Positions 54,631 to 64,000 of a stretch of DNA of 64,000 nucleotides are shown one piece after another; position 1 is the first letter of the stretch; each line of letters begins with the position of its first letter. The translations under genes were made by a program, and so were the position numbers. This DNA is from Zoogloea sp. (GTDB lineage: Bacteria; Pseudomonadota; Gammaproteobacteria; Burkholderiales; Rhodocyclaceae). The stretch covers positions 58,764 to 122,763 of the forward strand of contig NZ_JAKLLN010000016.1 of the NCBI RefSeq assembly GCF_023150065.1. The letters are read 5' to 3'. Under the pieces are notes generated by a model. It did not search any database. It was not told the origin of the DNA and saw only the letters and a program-made list of their open reading frames with translations.

Positions 54631-55470
54631 TCACACCAAGCGGGTCCACACCGGGGTGAGATCGGGAGGCAGCGGCGGCGCACGCCCCAGGTCGATGGGG
54701 CTGTCCTCCGGGCCGTGAAAATCGGAGGCACGCGAGGCCATCAGACCAAACTTGCGCGCCAGCCGGGCAAAGGCCAGCAGCTGGCCTCCATCGTGCGCAC
54801 CACAGGACACCTCGATGGCGTCACCGCCCAGTTCGCGGAAGCGTTCGAACAGGATGTCCATCTCGGCGTGACTGAGGCGATAGCGGCCGGGATGGGCAAT
54901 CACGGCCAGGCCGCCGGCACCCTTGATCCACGCCAGCGCGTCCTCCAGCGTCGCCCAGACATGCTCGACATAGCCGGGCTTGCCCCGGGCCAGATAGTGC
55001 AGAAACACATCATGGACGTTTTTCGAGATGCCGATCTCCACCAGGTAGCGGGCGAAATGGGCCCGGCTGACGAGGGCCGGGTTGCCGGCATAGCGCTGGG
55101 CGCCTTCCAGGGCGCCGCGGATGCCGATCCGCTCCAGTTCGGCGCCGATCCGCGCGGCCCGTCCGTCGCGCCCGCCGCGGACCTGGGCCAAGCCGGCAAT
55201 CAACGCCTCATTGGTCGGATCGATGCCCAGCCCGACAATGTGCAGGGTCTGATCGAGCCAGGACACCGAGATCTCGACCCCGGGCACAAAGCGCAAGCCC
55301 AACGCCTGGGCCTGGGCAGCGGCCTCGGGCAGGCCGAGGAGTTCGTCGTGATCGGTCAGGGCCAGCAACTCCACCCCGTTGGCGTGGGCGCGGCGAACCA
55401 CCTCTCCCGGCGGCAGGGTTCCGTCGGAAGCGGTGGAATGACAGTGCAGATCGGCATTCAGGGCGTTCAT
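54631..55470 (-). CDS. rnm: PHP-domain phosphoesterase (RNase AM / nucleoside bisphosphate phosphatase)
   Basis: Metal-dependent phosphoesterase of 279 residues. The PHP motifs are DLHCHSTASDG at residues 7-17, LALTDHDELLG, VPGVEISVSW, VIAHPGRYRL and ASDFHGPEDSP. Family members characterised in E. coli (YciV, RNase AM) and Chromobacterium trim 5' ends of rRNA or hydrolyse 3',5'-nucleoside bisphosphates. The neighbouring yciO and nearby rluB repeat the E. coli rnm-yciO-rluB neighbourhood. Its ATG overlaps the hydrolase stop. Confidence 0.88.
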   Translation of the reverse strand: MNALNADLHCHSTASDGTLPPGEVVRRAHANGVELLALTDHDELLGLPEAAAQAQALGLRFVPGVEISVSWLDQTLHIVGLGIDPTNEALIAGLAQVRGGRDGRAARIGAELERIGIRGALEGAQRYAGNPALVSRAHFARYLVEIGISKNVHDVFLHYLARGKPGYVEHVWATLEDALAWIKGAGGLAVIAHPGRYRLSHAEMDILFERFRELGGDAIEVSCGAHDGGQLLAFARLARKFGLMASRASDFHGPEDSPIDLGRAPPLPPDLTPVWTRLV

Positions 55471-56342
55471 GATTCCTTTGACCCCAGAAAAGTCTCGATG
55501 ATCCGGGCCACCTCACCCGGTTGGTCATGATGCAGGTTGTGCCCGCTGTCGGGCACCCGGACTTCGCGAAGATCCCGGAACGCAGCCCGGGCCTCGGCAT
55601 GGGCCGCGTCGTCAACGCCAAGCCGGTGACGCAAGGTCGGCATCTCCGGTTCGATCCACAGCGTCGGCGTCGTCACCCGGCGCCAGCAGGCCAGCGCCTC
55701 GGCCCGCCGGTAGAGCACGGGATTGACCCGCCTGTGCGCTGGATCACCCGCCATGCGGATGGCACCCTGCCCGTCGTCCTCGCCAAGATGTTCAGCCAGG
55801 AAACGCGCCTTGCCATCCGACAGGCGCGGATTGTCGGCCTGCAGTCGGGCGGCCAGAGCGGCCGGATCAGGATAGCTGCGGAAGCCAACCGGCTGAGCGA
55901 GATCATTCAACCACTTTTCCAGGCGTCCCGGCGACTGTGCAGGCTGCGAATCGGCCAGCCCGAAGGCATCCAGCGCCACCAGGCGGGCCACCCGAGCCGG
56001 GCGCACGCCGGCATAGACACAGGCCACGTTGCCACCCAGGCTATGGCCGACCAGATTCACGGGCCGGTCGGGCGAACAGGCCTGCAGGATCGTATCCAGA
56101 TCCCCCAGATAATCGGGAAACCAGTAGGCATCGCCGCGCCATTCGGTCTGGCCGAAGCCCCGCCAGTCGGGGGCCAGCACGTGCCAGTCGGCCTTCAGCG
56201 CATCCACCACGAACTGGAAGGACGCCGAAACATCCATCCAGCCATGCAGCATGAAAATCATTGGCGCCCCGGGCTCGCCCCATTCACGAAGGTGATAGCG
56301 CAAACCGCGGACGGGCAGGAAACGGCTTCGGGACGGCGTCAT
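55467..56342 (-). CDS. alpha/beta hydrolase
   Basis: Serine hydrolase of 291 residues with start ATG at 56342 (MTPSRSRFLPVRGLRYHLRE). The oxyanion segment is MLHGWMDVSASF, the nucleophile S101 is in VGHSLGGNVA, and the catalytic His is in VPDSGHNLHHD. The fold is clear; the substrate is not. It overlaps the PHP gene by 4 bases (ATGA) and diverges from the glycine-cleavage operon. Confidence 0.85.
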   Translation of the reverse strand: MTPSRSRFLPVRGLRYHLREWGEPGAPMIFMLHGWMDVSASFQFVVDALKADWHVLAPDWRGFGQTEWRGDAYWFPDYLGDLDTILQACSPDRPVNLVGHSLGGNVACVYAGVRPARVARLVALDAFGLADSQPAQSPGRLEKWLNDLAQPVGFRSYPDPAALAARLQADNPRLSDGKARFLAEHLGEDDGQGAIRMAGDPAHRRVNPVLYRRAEALACWRRVTTPTLWIEPEMPTLRHRLGVDDAAHAEARAAFRDLREVRVPDSGHNLHHDQPGEVARIIETFLGSKES

Positions 56343-56363
56343 CCGCCCAAGTGTATCAGACGC

Positions 56364-56392
56364 TTGCCCCTCTCCGCCGGCGATGGTAAGGT
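56364..56392 (+). promoter_or_regulatory. promoter of the gcv operon
   Basis: TTGCCC (-35, 56364-56369) and TAAGGT (-10, 56387-56392) with a 17-base spacer. The predicted start near 56399 places the riboswitch at the very 5' end of the transcript. Confidence 0.65.
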
Positions 56393-56402
56393 GCGCGCCG
56401 TC

Positions 56403-56600
56403 GTGTGGGAGAGAGTTCGCGTGGGTGATCCGCGAGCCGCCGAAGGCGCAACCCCCGGAACCGCTCAGGCAAAAGGACCGCCGACGAAACAACAATCTGG
56501 AGAGTGATGCTGCCCGCCCAGCGTGCGTTGGCGGCATCCACCGAAGGGGCACGCAGGCCGGTCACGCACCGCTGCAATCTCTCAGGTACAAAGGACAGAT
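56403..56600 (+). promoter_or_regulatory. tandem glycine riboswitch
   Basis: Two glycine aptamers lie head to tail. The first runs from GGGAGAG through GCCGAAGG and GCAA to CTCAGGCAAAAGGACCG; the second runs from CTGGAGAG through ACCGAAGGGG to CTCAGGTACAAAGGACAG. These are the conserved core elements of the class. An intrinsic terminator follows, then gcvT, so glycine binding should allow read-through into its own degradation genes, as in known members. This covers the only stretch over 300 bases without a gene (56343-56674). Confidence 0.95.
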
Positions 56601-56643
56601 GGGGCCGAAGCGACTTTCACGTCGCTTCGGCCCCTTTGCTTTT
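56601..56643 (+). terminator. riboswitch expression-platform terminator
   Basis: GGGGCCGAAGCGAC (56601-56614), a 6-base loop, its exact complement (56621-56634), then TTTGCTTTT. It starts directly after the second aptamer, so aptamer folding can govern it. Confidence 0.9.
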
Positions 56644-56674
56644 CTACACTGGAACGATTGCCCCGGAGAGCCCC

Positions 56675-57757
56675 ATGAGCCAACAGACCCCCCTTCACGC
56701 CACCCACGTCGCCGCTGGCGCGCGCATGGTCGACTTCGCCGGCTGGGACATGCCGGTCAATTACGGCTCGCAGATCGAAGAGCACCACGCCGTGCGCCGC
56801 GACGCCGGCATGTTCGACGTCTCCCACATGCTGGCCCTGGACCTCGAAGGCGCCGACGCGAAGGCCTTCCTGCGCGGCCTGATCGCCAACGATGTGGCCA
56901 AGCTCGTCGAACCCGGCAAGGCCATCTATTCCTGCATGCTCAATGAGCAGGGCGGCGTGATCGACGATCTGATCGTCTATTTCCTCTCCGACACCACGTA
57001 CCGCATCGTCGTCAACGCCGGCACCGCCGACAAGGACCTCGCCTGGATGCGGCAACGCCTGGCCGCCACCGGCACAGTGGCCACCCTCACCGCACGCCGT
57101 GACCTGGCCATGATCGCGGTCCAGGGCCCCAATGCCCGCAACAAGACCTGGGCCGCGATTCCCGGCGCCGAAGCGGCATCCACCGCGCTCAAGGTTTTCC
57201 AGGCCGCCGCTTTCGGCGACATCTTCATCGCCCGCACCGGCTACACCGGCGAAGACGGCTTCGAGCTGACCCTACCGGCTGAGCAGGCTGCCAGCACCTG
57301 GGCGGCCCTCAGCGCCGCCGGCGTCAAGCCCTGCGGCCTCGGCGCCCGTGACACCCTGCGCCTGGAGGCCGGCATGGCCCTCTACGGCAACGACATGGAT
57401 GAAACTGTCTCCCCCCTCGATGCCGGGCTGGCCTGGACGGTGGACTTCAAGGACGAAAACCGGGATTTTGTCGGCAAGGCCGCCCTCGTCGCCAACGGCT
57501 CTCGCCAGCAGGCCCTCGGCCTGATCCTGGAAGACAAGGGCATCCTGCGTTCGCACCAGAAGGTGTTCACCGCCCAGGGTGAGGGTGAAACGAGCAGTGG
57601 CAGCTTTTCGCCGACCCTCGAAAGATCCATCGCCCTGGCCCGTCTGCCCCTCGGTGTCGCAGCTGGCGATGCGGTCGAGGTGGACATCCGGGGCAAGCGC
57701 CTCAAGGCCCGTGTCGTGAAGGCGCCCTTTGTGCGCAACGGCAAGGCCCTGGTCTGA
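56675..57757 (+). CDS. gcvT: glycine cleavage system T protein (aminomethyltransferase)
   Basis: Moves the methylene group from the aminomethyl-lipoyl arm of GcvH to tetrahydrofolate, releasing ammonia. The ATG at 56675 with GGAG 6 bases upstream gives 360 residues. The folate-site motifs are [37 protein letters not shown] and [16 protein letters not shown]. It is first in gcvT-gcvH-gcvP under the riboswitch. Confidence 0.96.
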   Translation: MSQQTPLHATHVAAGARMVDFAGWDMPVNYGSQIEEHHAVRRDAGMFDVSHMLALDLEGADAKAFLRGLIANDVAKLVEPGKAIYSCMLNEQGGVIDDLIVYFLSDTTYRIVVNAGTADKDLAWMRQRLAATGTVATLTARRDLAMIAVQGPNARNKTWAAIPGAEAASTALKVFQAAAFGDIFIARTGYTGEDGFELTLPAEQAASTWAALSAAGVKPCGLGARDTLRLEAGMALYGNDMDETVSPLDAGLAWTVDFKDENRDFVGKAALVANGSRQQALGLILEDKGILRSHQKVFTAQGEGETSSGSFSPTLERSIALARLPLGVAAGDAVEVDIRGKRLKARVVKAPFVRNGKALV

Positions 57758-57811
57758 ATCCGAAGCTGAATCGCCTCCAACCCTTTCATCCGACTTGAAC
57801 AAGGACACAGC

Positions 57812-58189
57812 ATGAGCACCCCCAACGATCTGCGTTACACCGCCTCCCACGAATGGATCCGCGTCGAGGCTGACGGCACCCTCACCATCGGCATCACCGA
57901 CCACGCCCAGGAAGCCCTCGGCGACGTGGTCTTTCTCGAACTGCCCGAGGCGGGTCGCGTCGTGGCCAAGGAAGAAGCCATCGCCGTGATCGAATCCGTA
58001 AAGGCCGCCTCCGACATCTACGCCCCGGTGGCCGGCGAGATCCTCGAAGCCAACCAGGCTGCCGTCGACGCCCCCGAATCCGTCAATGCCGACGCCTACG
58101 CCGCGTGGCTGTTCAAGCTCAAGCCCGCCAACGCCGCCGATGTGGACGGCCTGCTGGATGCCGCCGGCTACCAGGCCGCCATCGGCTGA
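57812..58189 (+). CDS. gcvH: glycine cleavage system H protein
   Basis: Lipoyl carrier that shuttles the aminomethyl group between GcvP, GcvT and the L protein. It has 125 residues, with the lipoylated lysine K64 in [21 protein letters not shown] precedes the ATG. It lies 54 bases after gcvT. Confidence 0.97.
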   Translation: MSTPNDLRYTASHEWIRVEADGTLTIGITDHAQEALGDVVFLELPEAGRVVAKEEAIAVIESVKAASDIYAPVAGEILEANQAAVDAPESVNADAYAAWLFKLKPANAADVDGLLDAAGYQAAIG

Positions 58190-58208
58190 AGGCTGATTGC
58201 CTGAGCAC

Positions 58209-58231
58209 GGGTGCGCCCTGCCGGCGCACCC
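58209..58231 (+). repeat. hairpin between gcvH and gcvP
   Basis: GGGTGCGC, a 7-base loop, then GCGCACCC: an 8-base stem in the 78-base gap. There is no U-tract. It may adjust gcvP expression through mRNA processing or stability. Confidence 0.45.
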
Positions 58232-58267
58232 CACCCTGCTGTCGCTGTCACCCAACCGAGTTCCCCC

Positions 58268-61159
<2,892 letters not shown>

Positions 61160-61170
61160 GCGCAGCCAGT

Positions 61171-61201
61171 GATGGAGCCCTCCCGCAGGGGAGGCTCCAT
61201 C
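61171..61201. terminator. hairpin after gcvP
   Basis: Near-perfect inverted repeat with arms starting GATGGAGCC and ending GGCTCCATC, between convergent genes. No U-tract follows on either strand, so termination is only probable. Confidence 0.5.
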
Positions 61202-61206
61202 AGCGC

Positions 61207-61977
61207 TCAGCGAGCGAGCAGCGCTTTGAGGTGGGAAACGGGAATGGCGTAGGAAATGCCGGAAGGGCTGGAGATGGCGTTTTCCTTCATCCCTTTGACG
61301 AAGACCATGTTGAGGATGCCCAGCACCTCACCGCTGCTCACGTCGTAAAGGGGGCTGCCGCTGTTGCCCGGATAGGACACGATGTCCAGCTGAAACACCG
61401 GGTAACGCCCCACGGAAAGACGCCGCACGGCACCAGAATCAAGCTGGCTCGCCGACGGCAAGGGCTGACCAACCGGGGTGATCGCGGCGATGATGCCCCG
61501 ATGGGTGACTGGAACGATCCCCATGCTCGCCCCAAGGGGGAAGCCCGTCAGGGCCACATCCTGCCCATCCCGTGCGGCCTCGGAATCCCCCAGCCGCAGA
61601 GGCGTCATGGGCGCCCCACCGATCCACAGCACGGCAAGATCATGGTCCGGGTCACGCTCGTCGCGCTCCACCGGGCGCACGCTCACCCGACCGGAACCGG
61701 ACTGGGCAATCACCAGGCGCTCGTCCGAAGCACGGCTGTCCGGTGCAGCCGCAATCACATGGGCGTTGGTCGCCACCTGCCTGCCATCGCCAACGACGAA
61801 ACCCGTACCCAGGAAACGGAACTGAGGGCTGCGAGTGGGCATGAAGGTGCCCACCGCGACAACCGAGCGCTTGACCTGCGCCACCGTGTCGGCAAGATCG
61901 GCAAAGGCAGGCACGGGCGCAAGGAGCGCCAGACACACACCGAAAAAACGACGACGCGTCCAGGCAGAGGCCGTCAC
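61207..61977 (-). CDS. HtrA-like trypsin-family serine protease without PDZ
   Basis: Exported serine protease of 256 residues. A signal peptide with TRRRFFG ahead of a hydrophobic stretch ends at AFA near residue 26, which resembles a Tat signal. The catalytic triad is H73 (TNAHV), D113 (DHDLAVL) and S206 (PGNSGSPL). It resembles the protease half of HtrA/DegP but has no PDZ domain. Its ATG overlaps the stop of the lytic transglycosylase gene (ATGA). Confidence 0.85.
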   Translation of the reverse strand: MTASAWTRRRFFGVCLALLAPVPAFADLADTVAQVKRSVVAVGTFMPTRSPQFRFLGTGFVVGDGRQVATNAHVIAAAPDSRASDERLVIAQSGSGRVSVRPVERDERDPDHDLAVLWIGGAPMTPLRLGDSEAARDGQDVALTGFPLGASMGIVPVTHRGIIAAITPVGQPLPSASQLDSGAVRRLSVGRYPVFQLDIVSYPGNSGSPLYDVSSGEVLGILNMVFVKGMKENAISSPSGISYAIPVSHLKALLAR

Positions 61978-62909
61978 TGCCCGACCGCCTTGAATGCCTG
62001 CAGCGCAGGGGACGCCCCGACCACCCGGGCGTCAAAGGGATGGTCGTGGCGCTGGAAGAAGGTCAGGATGCGCCGCACGTAGTTCTGGGTTTCCTTGTAG
62101 GGCGGCACCCCGCGATAGCGATCGACAGCCCCTTCACCGGCGTTGTAGCCCGCCACGGCGAGGGCGACGTTGCCCTGATAGTAGGCCAACAACCAGCGCA
62201 GATAGGCCAGTCCGCCCTTGATGTTCTGCACTGGATCGTAGCTGTCCTTGACGTTGAAACGGCTCGCCGTCTCGGGGATCAGCTGCATCACGCCCATGGC
62301 GTTCTTGGGCGAGGTGGCGTTCGGATCAAAGTTCGATTCAGTGGTGGCGATGGCCAGGGCCAGGCGTGGCTCAATGGAGAAGCGCGGCGCCAGGGTGGTG
62401 ATCAGCTCCACCATTTTCTTCTTCTGCTCGGGAAGCGAGGCCAGATATTTCTGGGTGTCCCAGGTATCCCGGGCGGCAAAACCCTTGTCCCGCGCCCGCG
62501 GCAGCAGGCAGTCGGGTACCGCACCGGTGTACTCGCCAGCCATGCGGCGGGCCTTCTCGGCACCGGCGTGCCCCTTGGCCATGGCCATCTCGAACAGGGT
62601 GGCGGCGTAATCATCGTTACGGGCCACACCCCGCCCGTTGGCAAACATCCAGCCCAGGCTGTACATGGCCTCGGCGCTACCCGCGCGGGACGCTTCGCAA
62701 TACAACTCGGCGGCCTTGTCCGGATCACGGCCCACGCCTTCGCCGTGCTCGAATGCCACGGCCTGCGCCACCAGCGTGCTCACATCCCCCGGGAGGGGAT
62801 CTGCGGTCACGGCCTGCGCACCACCCGCCGCCAGGAGCCAAGCTGACAGCAGGCCGAGGACGAAATGCCGGACCACCGCCCTCGCGGGCGGGGTCCGGAC
62901 AGCTTGCAT
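61974..62909 (-). CDS. lytic transglycosylase with Sel1-type repeats
   Basis: Exported peptidoglycan-cleaving enzyme. The ATG at 62909 shares one base with the upstream stop (TGATG) and gives 311 residues with a signal peptide. The first part has Sel1/TPR-like repeats (AAELYCEASRAGSAEAMYSL, ATLFEMAMAKGHAGAEKARR). The C-terminal half is the SLT domain: catalytic Glu in ATTESNFDPNA, AMGVMQLIPETASRFNV and AVAGYNAGEGAVDRYRG. A GTG four codons earlier is an alternative start. Confidence 0.88.
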   Translation of the reverse strand: MQAVRTPPARAVVRHFVLGLLSAWLLAAGGAQAVTADPLPGDVSTLVAQAVAFEHGEGVGRDPDKAAELYCEASRAGSAEAMYSLGWMFANGRGVARNDDYAATLFEMAMAKGHAGAEKARRMAGEYTGAVPDCLLPRARDKGFAARDTWDTQKYLASLPEQKKKMVELITTLAPRFSIEPRLALAIATTESNFDPNATSPKNAMGVMQLIPETASRFNVKDSYDPVQNIKGGLAYLRWLLAYYQGNVALAVAGYNAGEGAVDRYRGVPPYKETQNYVRRILTFFQRHDHPFDARVVGASPALQAFKAVGQ

Positions 62910-64000
62910 CAGAGACGCCACACCTTGGCCCCTGCAGCCGCCAGGGCGGCCGGATCGTAGAAGCTCTTGACGTCAGTGAACACACCGTTGGGCACCAGCT
63001 TTTCGCACAGTTGGCCAACACCCAGTTCGGCGTATTCGTTGTGGGCCACGGCCGCCACGATGGCTGCGGCGCGGGGCAGGCTGTTCCACGGGGTCAGGCT
63101 CACGCCGTACTCGTGCTGGGCTTCGGCGGACTCGGCCACCGGGTCATGCACGTGCACGTTGATGCCGTAGCTCTGCAGCTCGCGGATCACGTCGATCACC
63201 TTGCTGTTGCGCAGGTCGGGGCAGTTTTCCTTGAAGGTCAGGCCCAGCACGATCACATCGGCGCCCTTGATGTTATGGCCGGCGCTGATCATTTCCTTCA
63301 CGGTCTGCTCGGCCACGTACTTGCCCATGCTGTCGTTGATGCGACGGCCGGCCAGGATGACCTGCGGGTGGTAGCCCAGCATGTCGGCCTTGTGGGTCAG
63401 GTAGTAGGGATCGACGCCAATGCAGTGGCCGCCCACCAAGCCCGGACGGAAGGGCAGGAAGTTCCACTTGGTGCCGGCGGCCTTGAGCACTTCGAGGGTG
63501 TCGATGCCGATCTTGTGAAAGATCACCGACAGCTCGTTCATCAGGGCGATGTTGAGGTCGCGCTGGGTGTTTTCGATGACCTTGGCGGCCTCGGCCACCT
63601 TGATGGAGCTGGCCGGGTACACGCCGGCGGTGATCACCGCGCCGTACACCTCTTCGACCTTCTTCAGGGTCTCGGGGGTGTCACCGGACACCACCTTCAT
63701 GATCTTGGTGACGGTGCGTTCCTTGTCGCCCGGGTTGATGCGCTCGGGGGAGTAGCCGACGTTGAAGTCCTGCTTCCACTTGAGGCCGGAGAACTTCTCG
63801 AGGATGGGGATGCACACTTCTTCGGTAGCGCCGGGATACACGGTGGATTCGTACACCACGATGGCACCCTTCTTGAGGTGCTTGCCGACGCTCTCGGAGG
63901 ACTTCACCAGCGGAGTGAAATCGGGCTGGTGGGCGTCATCCACCGGGGTCGGCACGGCCACGATGATGAAGTCGGCCTCACTGATGATCTTCGGGTCGGT
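62909..64000 (-). CDS. nucleotide-sugar dehydrogenase (TviB/WbpO-like), N-terminus outside window
   Basis: NAD-dependent UDP-sugar 6-dehydrogenase that oxidises UDP-N-acetylhexosamine to the uronic acid for capsule or O-antigen. The frame is open from the right edge; it lacks the first part of the Rossmann domain. It shows AVPTPVDDAHQPDF, VYESTVYPGATEEVC, the substrate motif GYSPERINPGDKE and the catalytic Cys in GGHCIGVDPYYLTHKA, which fits the VipA/TviB/WbpO group. It suggests a surface polysaccharide locus to the right. Confidence 0.9.
   Translation of the reverse strand, partial: TDPKIISEADFIIVAVPTPVDDAHQPDFTPLVKSSESVGKHLKKGAIVVYESTVYPGATEEVCIPILEKFSGLKWKQDFNVGYSPERINPGDKERTVTKIMKVVSGDTPETLKKVEEVYGAVITAGVYPASSIKVAEAAKVIENTQRDLNIALMNELSVIFHKIGIDTLEVLKAAGTKWNFLPFRPGLVGGHCIGVDPYYLTHKADMLGYHPQVILAGRRINDSMGKYVAEQTVKEMISAGHNIKGADVIVLGLTFKENCPDLRNSKVIDVIRELQSYGINVHVHDPVAESAEAQHEYGVSLTPWNSLPRAAAIVAAVAHNEYAELGVGQLCEKLVPNGVFTDVKSFYDPAALAAAGAKVWRL

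Noticed and set aside
56504..56674. Upstream extension of gcvT
   Set aside because: The open frame runs through the riboswitch and terminator; the ATG at 56675 has a Shine-Dalgarno and matches GcvT.

Overview
The window is an ordinary-looking stretch of chromosome from a GC-rich betaproteobacterium. Gene content and order point to the Rhodocyclales or close relatives, but that placement is inferred from gene order and protein style; no rRNA or tRNA gene is present to test it. Almost every base is coding, most genes are essential or core, and intergenic gaps are short. I see no insertion sequence, prophage, CRISPR array, integrase or toxin-antitoxin pair.

Layout, left to right. (1) 1-7005, minus strand: the conserved block rpsB-tsf-pyrH-frr-uppS-cdsA-dxr-rseP (translation, UMP kinase, ribosome recycling, undecaprenyl and CDP-diacylglycerol and isoprenoid synthesis, envelope-stress protease). 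rseP runs off the left edge. (2) 7287-10719, plus: map and glnD, diverging from rpsB. (3) 10745-12027, minus: def and a methylthio-purine phosphorylase, diverging from typA (12142-13956, plus). (4) 14070-21699, minus: smc, a ZipA-like gene, ligA, galU. (5) 21996-27395, plus: dapC-dapD-pilU-dapE-prmB, a lysine/peptidoglycan precursor operon interrupted by a type IV pilus ATPase, then a single-domain response regulator. (6) 27996-36812, minus: trmJ, cysE and a full isc operon (iscR, second cysteine desulfurase, iscS, iscU, iscA, hscB, hscA, fdx, iscX) ending in a glutathione peroxidase. (7) 36890-38324, plus: suhB and a TesA-like esterase. (8) 38335-40340, minus: a methyltransferase and succinate-semialdehyde dehydrogenase. 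(9) 40484-49288, minus: rimP-nusA-infB-rbfA-truB-rpsO-pnp. (10) 49442-56342, minus: alpha/beta hydrolase, rnm-like, yciO, site-2 protease, trpS, scpA, scpB, rluB. (11) 56364-61159, plus: a tandem glycine riboswitch with terminator, then gcvT-gcvH-gcvP. (12) 61207-64000, minus: nucleotide-sugar dehydrogenase (cut by the right edge), lytic transglycosylase, HtrA-like protease.

The most informative non-coding signals are the glycine riboswitch, two adjacent IscR type-1-like sites over the iscR promoter, a structured terminator-bearing leader before rimP-nusA, a branched RNA between rpsO and pnp, and an AT-rich operator-like region before the orphan response regulator. I did not find a convincing undescribed multi-gene system; the findings are mainly regulatory structures and unusual gene placements.
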